A stretch of DNA of 64,000 nt, from assembly GCF_018139145.2 (NCBI RefSeq), contig NC_059471.1, forward strand, positions 98,582,914 to 98,646,913, read 5' to 3'. A model generated the notes under the pieces. That model did no database searches and was not told the DNA's origin. It saw only the letters and a list, made by a program, of their open reading frames with translations. Source of the stretch: Gymnogyps californianus (taxonomy: Eukaryota > Chordata > Aves > Accipitriformes > Cathartidae). Positions 23,106 through 37,010 of the stretch are shown one piece after another (the first letter of the stretch is position 1; the number at the start of each line of letters is the position of its first letter). Both the position numbers and the translations under genes were made by a program.

Positions 23106-24602
23106 AGGCTGTATCCAGATGAGGGCCAAGCAGAGGGGGACAGTCACATCCCTCCATCTCCCACCTGCTCCTGTCCACACTGCGCAGGGTGCTGCCAGCA
23201 TTCATTCCAGCTAGGACACGCCACTGGCTCACGTTTAGCCTAATGTCCGTCATGACCTCCAGGGTCCTTTCCAGCAGAGGTGCTCCCCAGCCGGCCAGTC
23301 CCCAGTTCATGGCACTTGCAGGGGTTTATTCTGTCCCAGGAGCAGGATTTTGCATCTGTCCTTGCTGAATGGACAAGGACGTTCATAAAAAACCCAAATA
23401 AATTAACATCCTCAGACAACTGTTAAGAAAAACACTACCAAAAAACCAAGCCAAAAATCCCTACAAAAGCAACCCCTGCCTAAACAAATAAATAAAAGTC
23501 CCACAAACAAGCCAGAACAAAACCAAAGCCAGCAGTAAAGAAGCAAATCCTACAAAAAACTATTAGGAAAAAGAACACCCCCCCCCAAAACCACACACAA
23601 CAAAACATCCTGCCAAAATAAATGAAACAACCCCAACAGATAGAAGCTACCAAAAAATAAGGGGAAAGCAGAAAAAAAGAAGAAAAATATCCAAACTGGT
23701 ATAAAATGAAAAGGAAAACCAAACCCTTAAGCTGCTTAAAAATTGCTTGACTCAGGAAGTTAAACATAAACTGGCAAGGGAAGGGCATGCCTTTCAAGTC
23801 TCTCCTCTTCCACTGTCTCTTGAGCTCCAACCATGCAGAAGCAGGGTGGAGCAAGTAGTAATGGTGTTTTTATATGAAAAAGAGAAGTTGACTGGGGTAT
23901 CGTTTCAGTGTAAGACACAGCTAGTAGGAAAGTGAGCGCTTTCATCCCACAAGCCCGCTCAGTAGCTCCTGTAAAACTGTGTAGCTGCCTGTAGCTCTGC
24001 TGTTGCAAAAACATGGTTCTGGTAGTTGCAGAAGAGATGGCTGTACATCCACAGCAAGGGCGACATTAGCACAGCATGGATATGTGCTGTCAAGGGAGAA
24101 GGGTGTGGTTTTGGGGTTTGATGTTCAATGCATCCCTACTCTGAGCAGTGTCAGCCTAGAGCAGAAAACTCGGTCATTCCCCATGGAGTGACATGAGCAA
24201 TGACTGGATGATGTACATTCAATGTCTTTGGAATTAATATCAAGCATATGGAAATGTATTTTAGGTTATGTAAATTCCTTCAAAGAGGGGGACCATTTCC
24301 TCCATATATATATAAGGCAGTGTGGCTAAGAATTGAAACTGTGTTATATAGAGTATTAAACCTATTTGTTCAAGCAATATTGAGATCTGTTAATGATCAT
24401 TATGATAATGGTATCTAAACAGTTGCCAGGAGAGAACGGATCCTAACATCTGGATATTTACAAGTGGCGATATTTTTCCCTAACCTTTTTTCTACTTTCC
24501 TAGCTTCTGACAGTGAGAAAGGAATAGAAGAGCATTATCTGTTACAGACAAGGCAAATAAAGTCAGTTCCTCACAGCTGTTTAGCGCTTTAGTGTTACAA
24601 TT

Positions 24603-24620
24603 GGGGGGGGGGGAGGGGGG
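24603..24620 (+). repeat. G-run with possible G-quadruplex
   Basis: Eleven G, one A and six G. The tract could form a quadruplex, but such runs are also common length-variable repeats. Confidence 0.8.
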
Positions 24621-25616
24621 AGTCTAAAGCCTAAAATACTGCGTGTAGTGTATATGATTGCCCATGAACTGTTCAGGTGGAACTAACTTTGCATGTGCTT
24701 ACTCTGCTTCTGTTCCTTTAATCTTGTTACATTAAAAATTACTGAGATGATCTCCTCAATTCATGTAAATTAGCACTTTCAACAGGAAACTAAATGGTAG
24801 CAGAGGATCTGGCAGAACAGTGTTGGGGAATTTTTATTGTACCCCTTGAGGCAAATTAAACACACATTTGTGCTTAAATACAAGAAGATTTAATGAACAA
24901 TGTATTGAGCAGAGTCCTACCGCCATAAGTAGTTCTACAAGGACTACGCAAAGATGCGGCACGGGCTGATTCCTTACACTTGCACCTGTACCCATCATGT
25001 GAGCGTCGGCACAGGGCACCTCAGCCCCATGGTCCATCCCCCAGCACCAGCTCTGCTGCCCAAAGGTGCCCCCTGAGTGCTCCCATTGCACCACTGCCAC
25101 AAGGCAGTGCTGTGGCATTTCTTATCTCACCACCCAGTGAAACTTCACTCCCTTACAGGGAGCAGTCCTGTCTCTGGCATCCCTGCTTCCAGCCAGGGTA
25201 ACCCCTTCTTGCCCTCCATGCCAGATCATTCCTTGGTCACGAATGACCATTGCTGAACAGTTACAATTTGAATTTTCCCTTCTAAGGCATACTAGCAAAA
25301 CAGGTTACGAACTAAATCAATGCTGTCTCTTCGCTATGAAATATGTCTGTAGCTCAAGCTGTTTGAGCTTCGCTCCAGCAAAACAAACGGAGGTGCAGAT
25401 ACCAAGCAGTGGACTGGGAAAGGAGGAGAATGCTTTCACCACATCTTGGGAATAAACACAGGGACAACTCTGTAAGGAAATCTGCAGGGCCAGTTTCATG
25501 TCTGAATTGAATCAGTTGTGTCTACAAATGTTCAAGTACTTCAGAAACAGCCTTTTTATAAGGAACAACGTGATCCCTAACTGATGTATATATGTTCCAC
25601 TGATGTTTTGTGGCTA

Positions 25617-25655
25617 AATTATATATATTTTTTATATATATATTATATATATAAA
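25617..25655. repeat. TA-rich palindromic tract
   Basis: Alternating TA blocks separated by a T-run and read back as TATATATAAAT. The tract is intergenic. Confidence 0.8.
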
Positions 25656-28600
25656 TCTCTAAATGCAAATTCCTCTGTGGGAAATCCCTGGGATATTACA
25701 CATTAGTTTCAGCAGCATTAGAAAATGACTGTTGTAGTGATATATGGATAAACAAGGAGTCTCTTACACTCTGCTGAGCAGGGTGAGGAAGCCTCCCTTT
25801 CCTTAGTTTTACTGCATCCCTAATGGAACTAGAGCCAGCCCTGACAGCTAAGGGATGTGTTGCATCCCTGCTGAGGTGCTCTGCAAAAAGAAATGTGGGA
25901 AATCATATCATAGAAAACACTTGAGCCCTCGTTTTTAGTACAGTGCTATAAAAGTGTTAAGAGAGCAACAACAAAATAAAACCTCCTCTTTTTGGCTGTG
26001 GGGTTGTTTGTTAGCCAAGGGAGGGGAGGAGCGTGGCGCACAGTGTGGTGCTGGCCTGGGCTCCCATCTCATGGGAGTGTTACACATTGACCCAGAAGGG
26101 AAGAGCTGTGGACAGCAGCAGGGAAATTTTCTTTCAATTCTTTGTTGAAGTACCCTGGGTGTTTGGGGAAGTGCAGTTTCCCAGAACAAGGTTATTCTGC
26201 ATCAAAGTCTCACCAGCCCTCAGCCCTTCCTCTGGAGGGGGTTCTGAGCGGCATCAGTTGGAGCTGTCCGTGCACATGGGTTTTGTGACAGGGAAGCCCA
26301 TTGGAACCTGAACTTTCTGTGTTCCTGGCCCATTTCTCTGAAATGACATGAAACAGGACCCCAGGACCCTAGAGAAGAGGGATGAAAAAGCCCTCACAGT
26401 TTGTTCATATGACCCATCAGAGGTGGGACTGTCAGTAAAGCAGAAGAGATCACTCTACAGCAGTTGCTGGGTACGTGCAGAGGCACTCTCAGGCCAGTGC
26501 TGTAGTCGATGAAGTGAACAGGGATGTGTGGAGTCCTGGTAAATTTTGAGGTCCAGACACTTTACGTGTCTCTAAGAATCATCACTTGTTTATTTGTGTG
26601 GAAGAAGCTTTGAGTCTACAGGACTTTTCAGCTGATGAAACCACCACAGCATGCCCGACTGAGCCTTTGCAACCATCTTGTGATGACTAGAGAACAGTAT
26701 AGCTTGTGTACTTGATATAAAAAGCTACCTCAAAGAGTGACTAACAACAACCACTCAGGAGGAACTCCTCATTCAGCATAGGTATGACTCCTGCAAGAGG
26801 TCCTTTCTTCTCCTGCGACGGTGAGCCTTTCAACATGCTCGAAAGATCAATAGATTAGCCCTAATTTTAGATCAAACACGCACAGTGCCCAGAGAAGTGG
26901 CCCTCAGAAAAAGCCCTGCAGTCTAACCCTTTTCTGCCCCAGCTGGAGGCATCTGCTGCTTCCACAAGTCTGAGCCATCACCTCTTTGCACTGCGCATTG
27001 AATATCCTGATCTTCTATATGATATACTGGAGTGTCCCTGAGAGCAAGTGCCAGCACAAGTGATGCTCTACTGGTACAGAATTACAAATGTTGTATTGGA
27101 CTGTAATAGCTGTTTGCCAAACAACTTGTCCTCAGCCAGCACTGTGTACTGTGGTAGTAGTCCTGCACATAGGGAGACTAACTACGGAAAGCAGCAGTTA
27201 AGCTCCTGGTTTTACCAGTAGAGGATTATTTTTCTTTTTAATATCAGAAGGCAGAAGTTACCTTGGGCAGTGAATGAAAGGAAAAGACCTGGCCCTACAT
27301 TGAACTTATCAACAACTTGAGAGCCCTCAGAGCAGAGCAGAAGAGGGCTTGGCTTTGCCAGCAGTTGCACGGACCGGAGATGGTTGTTGGATGAAAGCTC
27401 AGTTGTAAAAGCCCTGTCTGTATTGCTTTTCCTAGAGACTGCAGTAAGGGTTCACTTTGTCAGCTTTCCACCCCAAGTCTCCTGCAGTACCAAGGCATGC
27501 AGAGGCAGCACTGTTTTGTCCAAGGGTGAATTTTGCTTCAGCTCCATGACTTTTGACTTGCTTTTAAAGCAAATCTCAGGATTGTCCCCAGCTACAGCAT
27601 TTTGCCTCATGTCACAGGGGAGACTCAGCGCATCCAAACTGGATTGCTTTTGGATGAAAGCAAGCCAGCAGGTATGCTCCAGGAGTGCACCGAACGCACC
27701 TCAGTCACTCTCAGGTGTACAGTCCCTGAGAGCAAACAAAAGGCTGTCCAAAGCAACCTCCTCCTCTCCCAGGAGCTGTGTACAGTGAGGCCATGGGGGC
27801 CTTGGCAGGGAGTATTTTGCTTCACAGACTGGCCCCCGTCAGTTCATGCTGAGGGAGCCAGACAGGGCCTGAGCGAGCTGGAGGGGAACCAGGGCAGCAT
27901 CTGCGATGCCAGGGACGGGCGAACCTGAGTGGGGTTCTCACCCGTGCCAGCCTGTGAGTAGTTTTGCCCCCCAACTGTGTCTGTCAAACTAAGCTACCAG
28001 TTCGTAAAACAGGTCTAACTGTAACGTACTTGCACATGCACATATACAATGGGAAAGAGCACTGTGCGTTTTAAGTGAAGGGGATTAAAAGCCTGATCAG
28101 AAAATCCTCTGTGTCAGAAGAAAGCACTTACCACAATAAATGTTAGATTCCTTGATCTTTAATAGTGGGCAACTGCAGAGCAATTATGGGTGGTATCTTC
28201 GGTTATAAAAGACAGACTCGTGAGGGATCACACAGCAGTGGCCTCTGAAGGGGAGGCAAACATTTGTTTTTCATTCTTTCTGCAGAAAGGGGTTGCTTTC
28301 ATTTTGCTTTGAACACATCGGCTACAGTGGCAAAGTAAGTGAGAGGTTATTTTCTGTCCTGATTTTTTTTTCTAGCTTGTCTGAATAAATACCCCTGTAG
28401 ATACACTGAGTATTGGGTCGCCTGTCTCTAGGCCAGGATTTAATGGCTGCTAGTGGAAAGTGTATTTAGCCAAGTATGAACAGCCACCGAAATCAGGTCC
28501 CCCGCCTCCCAGAATGCCAGGGACTGTGAGATCAGCTGTGGGAGATCAGCCGCAAGATGCTGAACCCAGGGAGAGTCGAAAAGGGCTCTGGCTGGGAAGC

Positions 28601-30183
28601 TGGCGTATTGATAAGAGTAAAAGTTAAAGCATCCTGGTCTTTGAAGAGATTTTCTGTGCGCCAGGGGCGGTCCCTGCAGAGCCACAATTTGTTCCCTGGA
28701 GAACAGAGGAGAGCGAGCAAATGAGGGCTGTGAGGTTAGCACGGAGAAAGACTGCTGTGTGCCCTCATCTCTGAGTGGCGGGAAACAACTTAATTCTGTA
28801 GACAGGGTTGTTATTCTGGGAACAAGGAGACTTTGATTAGGATTGTGTGAAAGGATTTTCTTCTGAATGCAGGCTTGGGTTTTGTAGCCCCGGGAGGCTC
28901 TTATTTTAGGGCTCGCTCTGCGCTTTTTCTTTCTCGGCTCCATTTAACCTCTCAAACTTTTCTCATTCCCTTTGCCTCCCTTACTGTCAAAAGAAGGAGT
29001 GGGAGAGATTGCTTCCTTGCTTATAGTATCCCAGGGATGCTGCCATCATCAGGTGAAAGCCTCTGATCACTGAGAGGGTCCCGAATTTGCGTGCACGTGT
29101 GCGACTGAGTGGCAGTTTATGCTGAAGCTGAGCTCTGGGCAAATGTGGGCCAAGCCACAAGGCCTGCCCATTTCAGCAGCAGTCTGCTCTCTCTTCGTCC
29201 TACCGCTTCTCTCTCTCCTGCTCAACGGAGTTCATTTTCCTCAACACTGCTTCCACATTGCTGCTTGGAAAAACCCTAGGGCAATTAGCTCATTCTTCCA
29301 TGCAAATATGGGGTAGATCAGTGAGGTTTAGTTGTATGTGAGACCCTGTAAGCCCATTTGCTATTCCTAAATGGTTCATACATTGGAAAATGTTGGAAAT
29401 CCCCTGGCGTTGCTGGCTATCCTTGCAGAAGAAAAGAACTTGGACAAAGAGAGTTACAGACCATCCCTCCATATTATGTATTTGGGGGAGGAGTGAGGAC
29501 GGGTCTAGACTGCTATAGATAGGAAACTGAAAAGGATGGCATCTGGGCTGCCAAAATTATTCTCATGGCCTCGTTGTCATTTTCTGCCAGAAAGGAGAGG
29601 GTTGTGAGAGGGGTGAGGAGTAAAGGGATTCCCAAACAGCCTCTCAATGGCACTTGCCAAGTCATATCTCTAAATAAATCAGTGGGTAACATCTCCATCT
29701 GAACATGGAGAAGATGCATACTCAGGGCATGCATATACACCCATGATCCTGAGAGTAATAACTTTATACAGACAGAGACACCCTGTATAAAATAGAGTGC
29801 TTCTGAGTCTGTAAAAAATCAGTTTATACGGCTCCAGCTTTGAAGGAAGGCAAATACCTGTAGGGCCATTTTGTATATCCTCATACAGATATACAGATAT
29901 CCTCATATCTGCTCCTATAGCTTACCTGAACAGGCAAGATTTTGTTGTAGGCAAGAGGCTTGGTTCACTCAAAGAGCAGGGGGAGGAATATCTCAGTTGG
30001 AAAGTGGAAAGGGAGACACGATAAAGGGGTCTGAGAAGTTGTCTCTTGCAGCTCTTAGCTGGTAGTAGAAGAGGCACAAATTTCCATTCCTGCTGGGTCG
30101 CTAGGGAGAAAGTGCACTGCAAGCAGGAGCTAGAGCACTCTTAGGTTCAAACTCTTGTTTATGGGCAAAAAGGAAGCACACCT

Positions 30184-30205
30184 TATATATATATATATAT
30201 ATATA
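30184..30205. repeat. (TA)n microsatellite
   Basis: Eleven TA units; an intergenic repeat that is likely polymorphic. Confidence 0.85.
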
Positions 30206-30513
30206 CAAAGTAAAGCCATCAATTGATTGTTATTATAATGGAAATCTTAACAGACTAACTGAAGAATCATTACTATATAATCTAATTATTACAGAGAAAC
30301 AAAGAACAATAATGCAGGTAGTGTGCTTATATACAGAAAAAGTCACAATAATAGCAATAATACAATTAAAATTGTAACACACACTTCTTAGCTCACTCCT
30401 CCACTGCTTCTCTGAGTCCTAAGGTCAGTGGTTGCTGGTGGTGGTGGGATAATACAGCGAGTTGTCAGCATCTGGAGTCCTTCACAGGGAGGAATATGAT
30501 GTTCATGTCAATG

Positions 30514-30563
30514 TTTTTTTCTTCCTCTCTTCTTTCTTTCTCCCCCCCCCCCCCCCCCCCTTT
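30514..30563 (+). repeat. 50-nt polypyrimidine tract with 19-C run
   Basis: An uninterrupted run of C and T, including 19 consecutive C at 30542-30560. The run length may be partly an assembly or sequencing artefact. Confidence 0.8.
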
Positions 30564-33500
30564 GGGTCACATACATATGTTTGCTAACACATATTTACAC
30601 CTTTCTCTTTCTTCATTGGTCTGCAGCTCCAGGTTACATCTGAATTTACTATATACAGTGCTATTTACACATTAGATACTATTCCTTGCTCTCTTTGCTC
30701 CCCCTAAAACCAGTTCTGTCCACCTCCAGGTCTGCAGGTTGGGGGTTTTTTTGTATGTTTGTTTTTTTTAACTGACCATTAGTGAGTTGGCTGGGGAACA
30801 CGTTCCTGTTTGCCACCTCTGCTACGGAGCCAGGCACACTCAGCAGAGGGTACAGCTGGTGGTGACAGTGGTTATAAACGGTGGGATTCTCAGCATTTTT
30901 TGTTAAAACCTCAACTATTTGTGAGTAACCTGGAAAAAATTAATTACTGTGTTAATCAGAGCACAGTGAAACATGTGAAGAGCTGTAGGAAAAATCAGGA
31001 AAGCTGAAGGCATAAAATAAAATGCCATAGCCTTTAGTAAATAGCACAATTCAGATCTCAGATGATCTAGATAAATCTTACCTGTTATATCACTATACCA
31101 TTTCCTGGAGCAGATGATAATCAGGGCTAACACTTGCACCAGCTGGGGCAGCAGTGCTGCTCTATGCTTAAATGCTTTTTCAGATGGAGTAATATTAGTG
31201 CTGGTATATTTCTAATTTTTCCTTTTTTTAAAATGACAAAGCATAATTATAGGCATAAAAAGAAAACAAGGGGAAGGACTAAAATTATGATCAATGAACA
31301 ATTCAAACTAGAAGAGATTATTTACTGCTAGGACAATGCTTACCAAGAACTAGTAAAACAAATGAGGGAAAAGCCTGTTATTTTTTGTGTTCTCAAGAAC
31401 CATTCTTCTCCAGGACTGATAAGGGTCAAGTTCTTCAGTAAACTGCAAAGCTAATTGTGGTTGTGCTGCAGTTGTGCTGCAACACCAGAAAGCCACTAGC
31501 AGATGAGAAAGTTCAGGGGCTGACTTGAAACCAACTTTGGAAGCAGTTGAGCTGGAGCAGTGTGATGTTCAGCATTGCCTACATTAGTCTGCCAAGCTCC
31601 GTATTGCTACGGCTAGTTTCTGCAACCTACCCAAATAGGCTAGCTTAGAGCTGAAACTAAATGGATAGCAGTAATTTACCTTTGTTAACTATGTTTTTAT
31701 ATCTCCACTCAATGGCTTGAAAAGTTTCTAAGTGGATATTAATTTGTGAATTGTAGAATCCCTTTTTGTATATGTCCCTTTCCTTTTACTTGAAAATTAT
31801 TGATTGTGTTTCTAGATTTCCTTCTCAAGGAAATTACTGAGGCCCCAGCAGAGCAGGCAATAATTTACGGCAGAAGGGACTTACCCTTAGGGCTGAAGGT
31901 TTCTTGTGGAAGGACCAAATCCATTCAAGCTGCCTTGTGCCTGCAGCGGGCAGGAATACCTCACATCGCACAGAAATCTCCCTCATGAATGTGGAGGAGT
32001 TGAGGATGGAGGAGGAGTGGTCTTTCCCGTCCATTTTTGTTACAATGGGGATTTTCAACAATCAGCAGTCAAAAGACTGCTGATTTGGGACTGTTGAGCT
32101 CCTGTTCATCTGCCGCAAGGAATGCCTGCTTAGCTGGTGAGTGGAAACGTGGCAAGTAGAGACTTCAGCAATTAACTCAACATCCAGAGATGTGGATCAC
32201 TGTGATGGACATAAGTCTCACAGAAAGCAGAGCTTTGCTACTGGGCTCCAGTTCTATCCTCTAAGTTATCATCAGAAGGAAAACCAGAAACTGGTGTTTT
32301 CTGTTCTGGCTGCAAAATCCAGAGATACTCAAGGTCTAATTCTTCCACTTCCAGTCCTTGCAGGCAACAAAATCTGATCAGGTAGCACAATGCTATTCAG
32401 TGAACCAGGATGGGAGCAAAACTGGAATTTATAGTCAGATGTGACCTCAAAGCACTAATAACCCTTTGGAAAGTCTTACTTCAAGACCTCATTCCTCTTT
32501 TCCAAGTCCAGGTTGTCACAGACCTTCTGGCCCTGGTGGAGAAGGTAGAAGTTCAGTCTCATTCCCAAGAACTCTGGTAGCGGAATGCCCAGGAGACAGA
32601 AAGCAGCTATATAAAGCATAACCACATACGATTTATATGAGAAGTACAAGGTTGAAATGCGTATTGCTTTTGGCTGAAACATAACTATTAAAAAAATATT
32701 TTTTTATTTTTAATGAGCCCTGCAATGGAGACTGGGACAGGCTAAAGCATCTATGTCTATGCTCTCATCTTTGGAAGAGGGAAAAAGTCATGTTAGAGCT
32801 GCTAGTGTAAAGTTTGCATTTGAAGGGGAAGAATCTACATTTCTTATGCTGCTGAAAATCTCCCCTGGAAAGAAAAAAACCACCACAAAAAAACCAGCAG
32901 AGAAGTGAAATAAAAACTTTAGAGTCCCAGGAAATGAGGAATTGCTGTCACTCAAACATTATTAAAAACACTCATCTTAATCCCCTGAACTCTAGTCATC
33001 GTTCAGCATTTCACTTGCAGCTAAGAAGAGATCAGAGATATGACACTCATATATTACTTCCCACCAGGCATTATGTATAAGTAAAAGCATCGGCTTCTCT
33101 TTGCTTTCCTGAGTGGACTGCAGTCAGCAGGAGTTTTGCTTTAAGCACAGCCTGCCTGCGAAAGGGCATCTTTCACCGAAGAACTTTTCCTTTCTTGTAT
33201 TTTTCTTTTTAAAATAGTGGCAACTTCCCACTTTGAGGTAGGTAACATTACACAAAGAACCTAAAGAAACAGTTACCACTGAGAAGCTGAAAATGTTACC
33301 TATTATTTGATCAATATTTCCTATGGCTGCCATCAAATTGGACTGCCAGGGATCCAGGGATTTTTAAGAGACATGTCAAGACCCTGAAACGCTTCTAATT
33401 CTCTAAAAATGGAGAGATAAAAAGGGGCCTCTGTCCAGGTACTTTGTTCTTTATGGGGTTGGTTGTCATGTTCACACTGGAGGGAAAAATAGGAATGATA

Positions 33501-33995
33501 GCTACTTTTTCTAATTGTTTTTATCTAAAATGTCTACCTAAATGGTCAGGGGGTACGAGGGACCCTCTTGTGAGGAATGCCGACCAGCAGGCTGGTGCTG
33601 GCAGGGATATTTGAAATGGGAGCCTGCCACTGGCAAAGCGCAGGAAAAGAAGGTCTGGCACGTTAGAGGCAAAGCTGCTGGCTTCCCTCCCTGGGAAAGG
33701 CAGGGTGACCTCCACCCGTGTCTGTGGCTTCCAGTGTCTGTCCAGGACAGGTAACCGCAGAGAGGTCCGGCACGTCTGCAAACAGATGGAGAGGATCTGG
33801 AAAGACGCTGCTGCCACCTGCCGTGCCATTTTGCTTTTAAACACACAAACCCAAGCCCTGAGTAATGCTCGTGTTTTCCCATGGGATTTGCCTACTAGGG
33901 TTAGAAAAAGATGAATTGCTCTGCAGGTTTTAACCTCATTTCGTGGTGGCGATCCCGCATGCTGTACTAACCACCCAGAAGGATTTCACAAGGCA

Positions 33996-34045
33996 TGGTG
34001 AAGACCACAGCACCCACCCCTGGTGAAGACCACAGCACCTACCCG
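33996..34045 (+). repeat. 25-bp tandem duplication
   Basis: Two adjacent 25-bp units starting TGGTGAAGACCACAGCACC, with two mismatches near their ends. Confidence 0.85.
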
Positions 34046-36889
34046 GCCCAGGAGAGCGCAGCAAATCGCTTCCTACCCGCTGCTTGTGGTCAGCAGCATC
34101 ACCTGGCATGGACAGCATTGACCTCCACCCCTGGAGTTTGCCTGTGGTCTAGAGCACATGACACAGAAGGTAAGGAAGGAGATCTGCATTAGGGATCCTA
34201 CACCCTGTGGCCTTGCCCCCAAATAAAATTAAATGTTTAACTTCATGATCTTTTGACTATTTTTAAATCCAAAGCTGTTTAGTATTTCCCCAGATTAATT
34301 TTTCAGAATTACAGTTCCATGAAAAAGCTTTTCACTCCTCCTTAGAAGGCAGTTCATTTAAAAGTGTTCAAGTTGTGTGTGCAAAGCCGAAATCCCACTT
34401 TCAAACCAACTCTCTGTAAGATTGCTTCTAATCTGAAAAGTGATTGAAAAAGTGGGACCTTTTTTGCTGAAGTGACCACTTTTCCATGATTTCTTGAGAT
34501 CAGGGAGTTATCAAAGTACTTGAGGCTCCTCTGCCTACCATATTTAAACACTGTAGCATGAGCAAAGAAAAACAAAGCTGATGATAGCTATTCAGCACTG
34601 CAGATTATTAACATTTTTGTCTAGACAACTCAACTGCACCTCTGAAAAAGTGAAAACACAATGGAGTTAAAGAACATTTTGCAGGGACTTGTGCTGTGAA
34701 AGGTTCTTGAGTGGTTTGATCTTTGATTCAGATTATGGGTATGCACCTTTTACTGCTGACCATTTGTGAAGAACGGAATACTTGCACAGTGTGAAGAACA
34801 GAGCAAATGTGGAGAATGTAAAGAATGGAGTACATGCAGAGAATGGAGTATTTTGAGTACTTGCACACTTCATGGTAACTGCTAAACAGAAAAGGATGTA
34901 AAATTTAATTGTAATTGATGTAAGATTAATTGTGGCCTGGAGTAGAAGGCAACGACTGCCAGAATGCAAAGAGTTGGAGGACTGTCTCAGAGCTTGGCAC
35001 TCTGAGGATTGGCAACCATTAGTACCGTAATTATGTTATTTTTATAATTCAGGCATGTAACAAAGGGTGATTACAATGTAAAGGAATAAATGTTCTGCCA
35101 GTAACATGAACACTGCCTGAATAAATTATTGGTGACATGAAGCTGTACACTTAAGAAAATGAACATACACAAGCCATACATCTTGGCATTGATCTGGATG
35201 ACACGAATGCTGAAGTACAATTGGTTAGGTCACTTTATCCAAAGCACATGAGAGGTTTGATTTCGCTGCAATGCTATAACATCCCTAGGAAGCACATACA
35301 AGGCACCTGGAACCCACTGCTTCAAACCTCCCAAGGAATAAGCACTGAAGTATTTTCACAGAAGCTGTGCCCCACCACAGGCTGACATGGAAGATAGACG
35401 CCTATGATAGCTCCCCTCTCTTGCAAAAACACGTGTAAGGAACAGCAGCAGATGCAGAGAAGTTTTGTTAACTGCGAAGTAGCCTGCAACTGCTAGCAAA
35501 CCTTGCGTCTTCCATCCAAATCCCTAGGTTTCAAGAATGAGGCCAAGTTCAGCACGCGTTACAACAGTTCATATGCATTTACTGTTAGATGTGTGAAATA
35601 CTAAAATGAGGCCCCGACCTACACAACTTGTAGGATGAACAAGCAAAAAGAACAAAAGAAGAATGACTTAGATGTGGAAAAATATTGAAACAGCTATTTC
35701 AGTACTCAATTTGTAACCACCTCATCAATAGCAAGGTGATAAGGAGCAACCATTGTGAGTCTGCCAGAGTAAAATTGAATCAAACTAATTTAACTGCTTT
35801 CTTTGGCAGTGTCCCTGGGCTATGGAGCAGTTTGCAAACCGGTGGCAGGAAACATAGCTTTAGGGACTGCTGGGGGACGCGACACCAGAAAGCCGCTGGG
35901 AGCACAGCAGCGACTACAAGTAGGTAGTGGCAGCTGCGACAAGGGTGATGTGAAGCACCGCTGAGAGGACTTCAACCAGGCAACACTGAGAGCAAGAGCA
36001 GGCTGAATCCGGCTGTTGGCAGCCACCCTCTCAGGTCACCGCTTCTGATTTTCTCCTGCCCAAAGTCTAGAGTGCGGGACACTCGTAAGTGGCTGCATAG
36101 AGTGCTGTGACCCATTTGAAGCACCACACGTTAAGAAAGTTGCTGCTATATTCATGTTTTAATGTTGAGACAAATGTAAAGAAAGATTAAAATACACCAG
36201 GTAGGTTCAGTCTAGAGATGAGAGAGTTGATGAGGACAGTCTTCAGATACATAATAGGCTGGCATAAAAAGAATGGTGATGAGTTATTCTCCGTGTAATT
36301 GGCTTGGTCCTTTTAGGTTAATTCAGTATGTTTGGGGAATAACTAGAGTAACAGTGAAATGCTACAGGAAGCAACTTAAGCTGTGGAATCTGCCACGTGG
36401 GAAGCTTCTGAACAACAGAGGGACAAACACCAGTTAAGAAAGGTCCAGACATACTTGATGTGCTTCAGAAAAAGGGAAATTGAATAAATGGCTTCTACAT
36501 TTTCCTTACAATCATGTGTTTGATTCTACAGTTAGCATGAATAACACTTAAGCTTGCATGAAGTCACTACATTTTTTAAAGTAAGTTAAACTTACAGGAA
36601 GAAAAAATAATTAAAACAAACCATGTAGATTTGCAGCTTAAATTTGGTAAAATAATTGAAGTAACTTGATCTTTACATGTTAATGCTGCTACTCCGTGTT
36701 GTCAACATCACTAAAACCAGCTCAACAAATGTAACTGCTATTTCCGCACTTTTTCTGAAGAGAAGCAACGTGACTAATAAACTAACATCAGAATAATTAG
36801 CTTTATTGCTAGTGATTTTATATTACAATGTAGACTAACTTCTATTTGCATATTAGTCTTTAAAGGGAACCAAAAGAACACATATACAA

Positions 36890-36911
36890 AAAACAAACAA
36901 ACAAACAAACC
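36890..36911 (+). repeat. (AAAC)n microsatellite
   Basis: About five copies of AAAC/CAAA, just beyond the possible FAM3B 3' end. Confidence 0.75.
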
Positions 36912-37010
36912 CCAAACCCTAAAATTACTAATGACAATGTATAGTCACTTTAAAAAATCCTGGTATTTTACGACTGAATTCCTGAACATTGTAATTCCAA
37001 ACCAGAGTAT

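Larger units (their letters stand above)
20771..23390 (-). repeat. CR1 LINE copy, minus orientation, interrupted by nested LTRs
   Basis: The left part (to 21223) begins AGGAAGGGACTGCCAGATAT then CATCTAGTC, the antisense CR1 3' end, and reaches CCATGTCTTTCCCATACTGG. The CR1 text resumes at 23106 with a segment reading GTATCCAGATGAGG and runs to about 23390 (TCTGTCCTTGCTGAATGGAC). The two halves are collinear in the consensus, and removing 21224-23105 plus one target copy rejoins them. It has no coding capacity. Confidence 0.85.
23391..37010. other. intergenic between MX1 and FAM3B
   Basis: I see no exon of a known gene in this 13.6 kb. It holds simple repeats: a G-run at 24603-24620, a TA-rich palindrome at 25617-25655, (AT)n at 30184-30205, a 50-nt pyrimidine tract at 30514-30563 and a 25-bp tandem repeat at 33996-34045. 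An ATG-initiated 167-codon frame on the minus strand (28440-28943) has no recognised homologue. An MX2-like paralogue, which sits here in mammals, is absent. Confidence 0.6.

Noticed and set aside
23480..23854. 124-codon Phe/Cys-rich minus-strand frame
   Set aside because: It is the translation of an A- and C-rich low-complexity stretch just beyond the CR1 copy.
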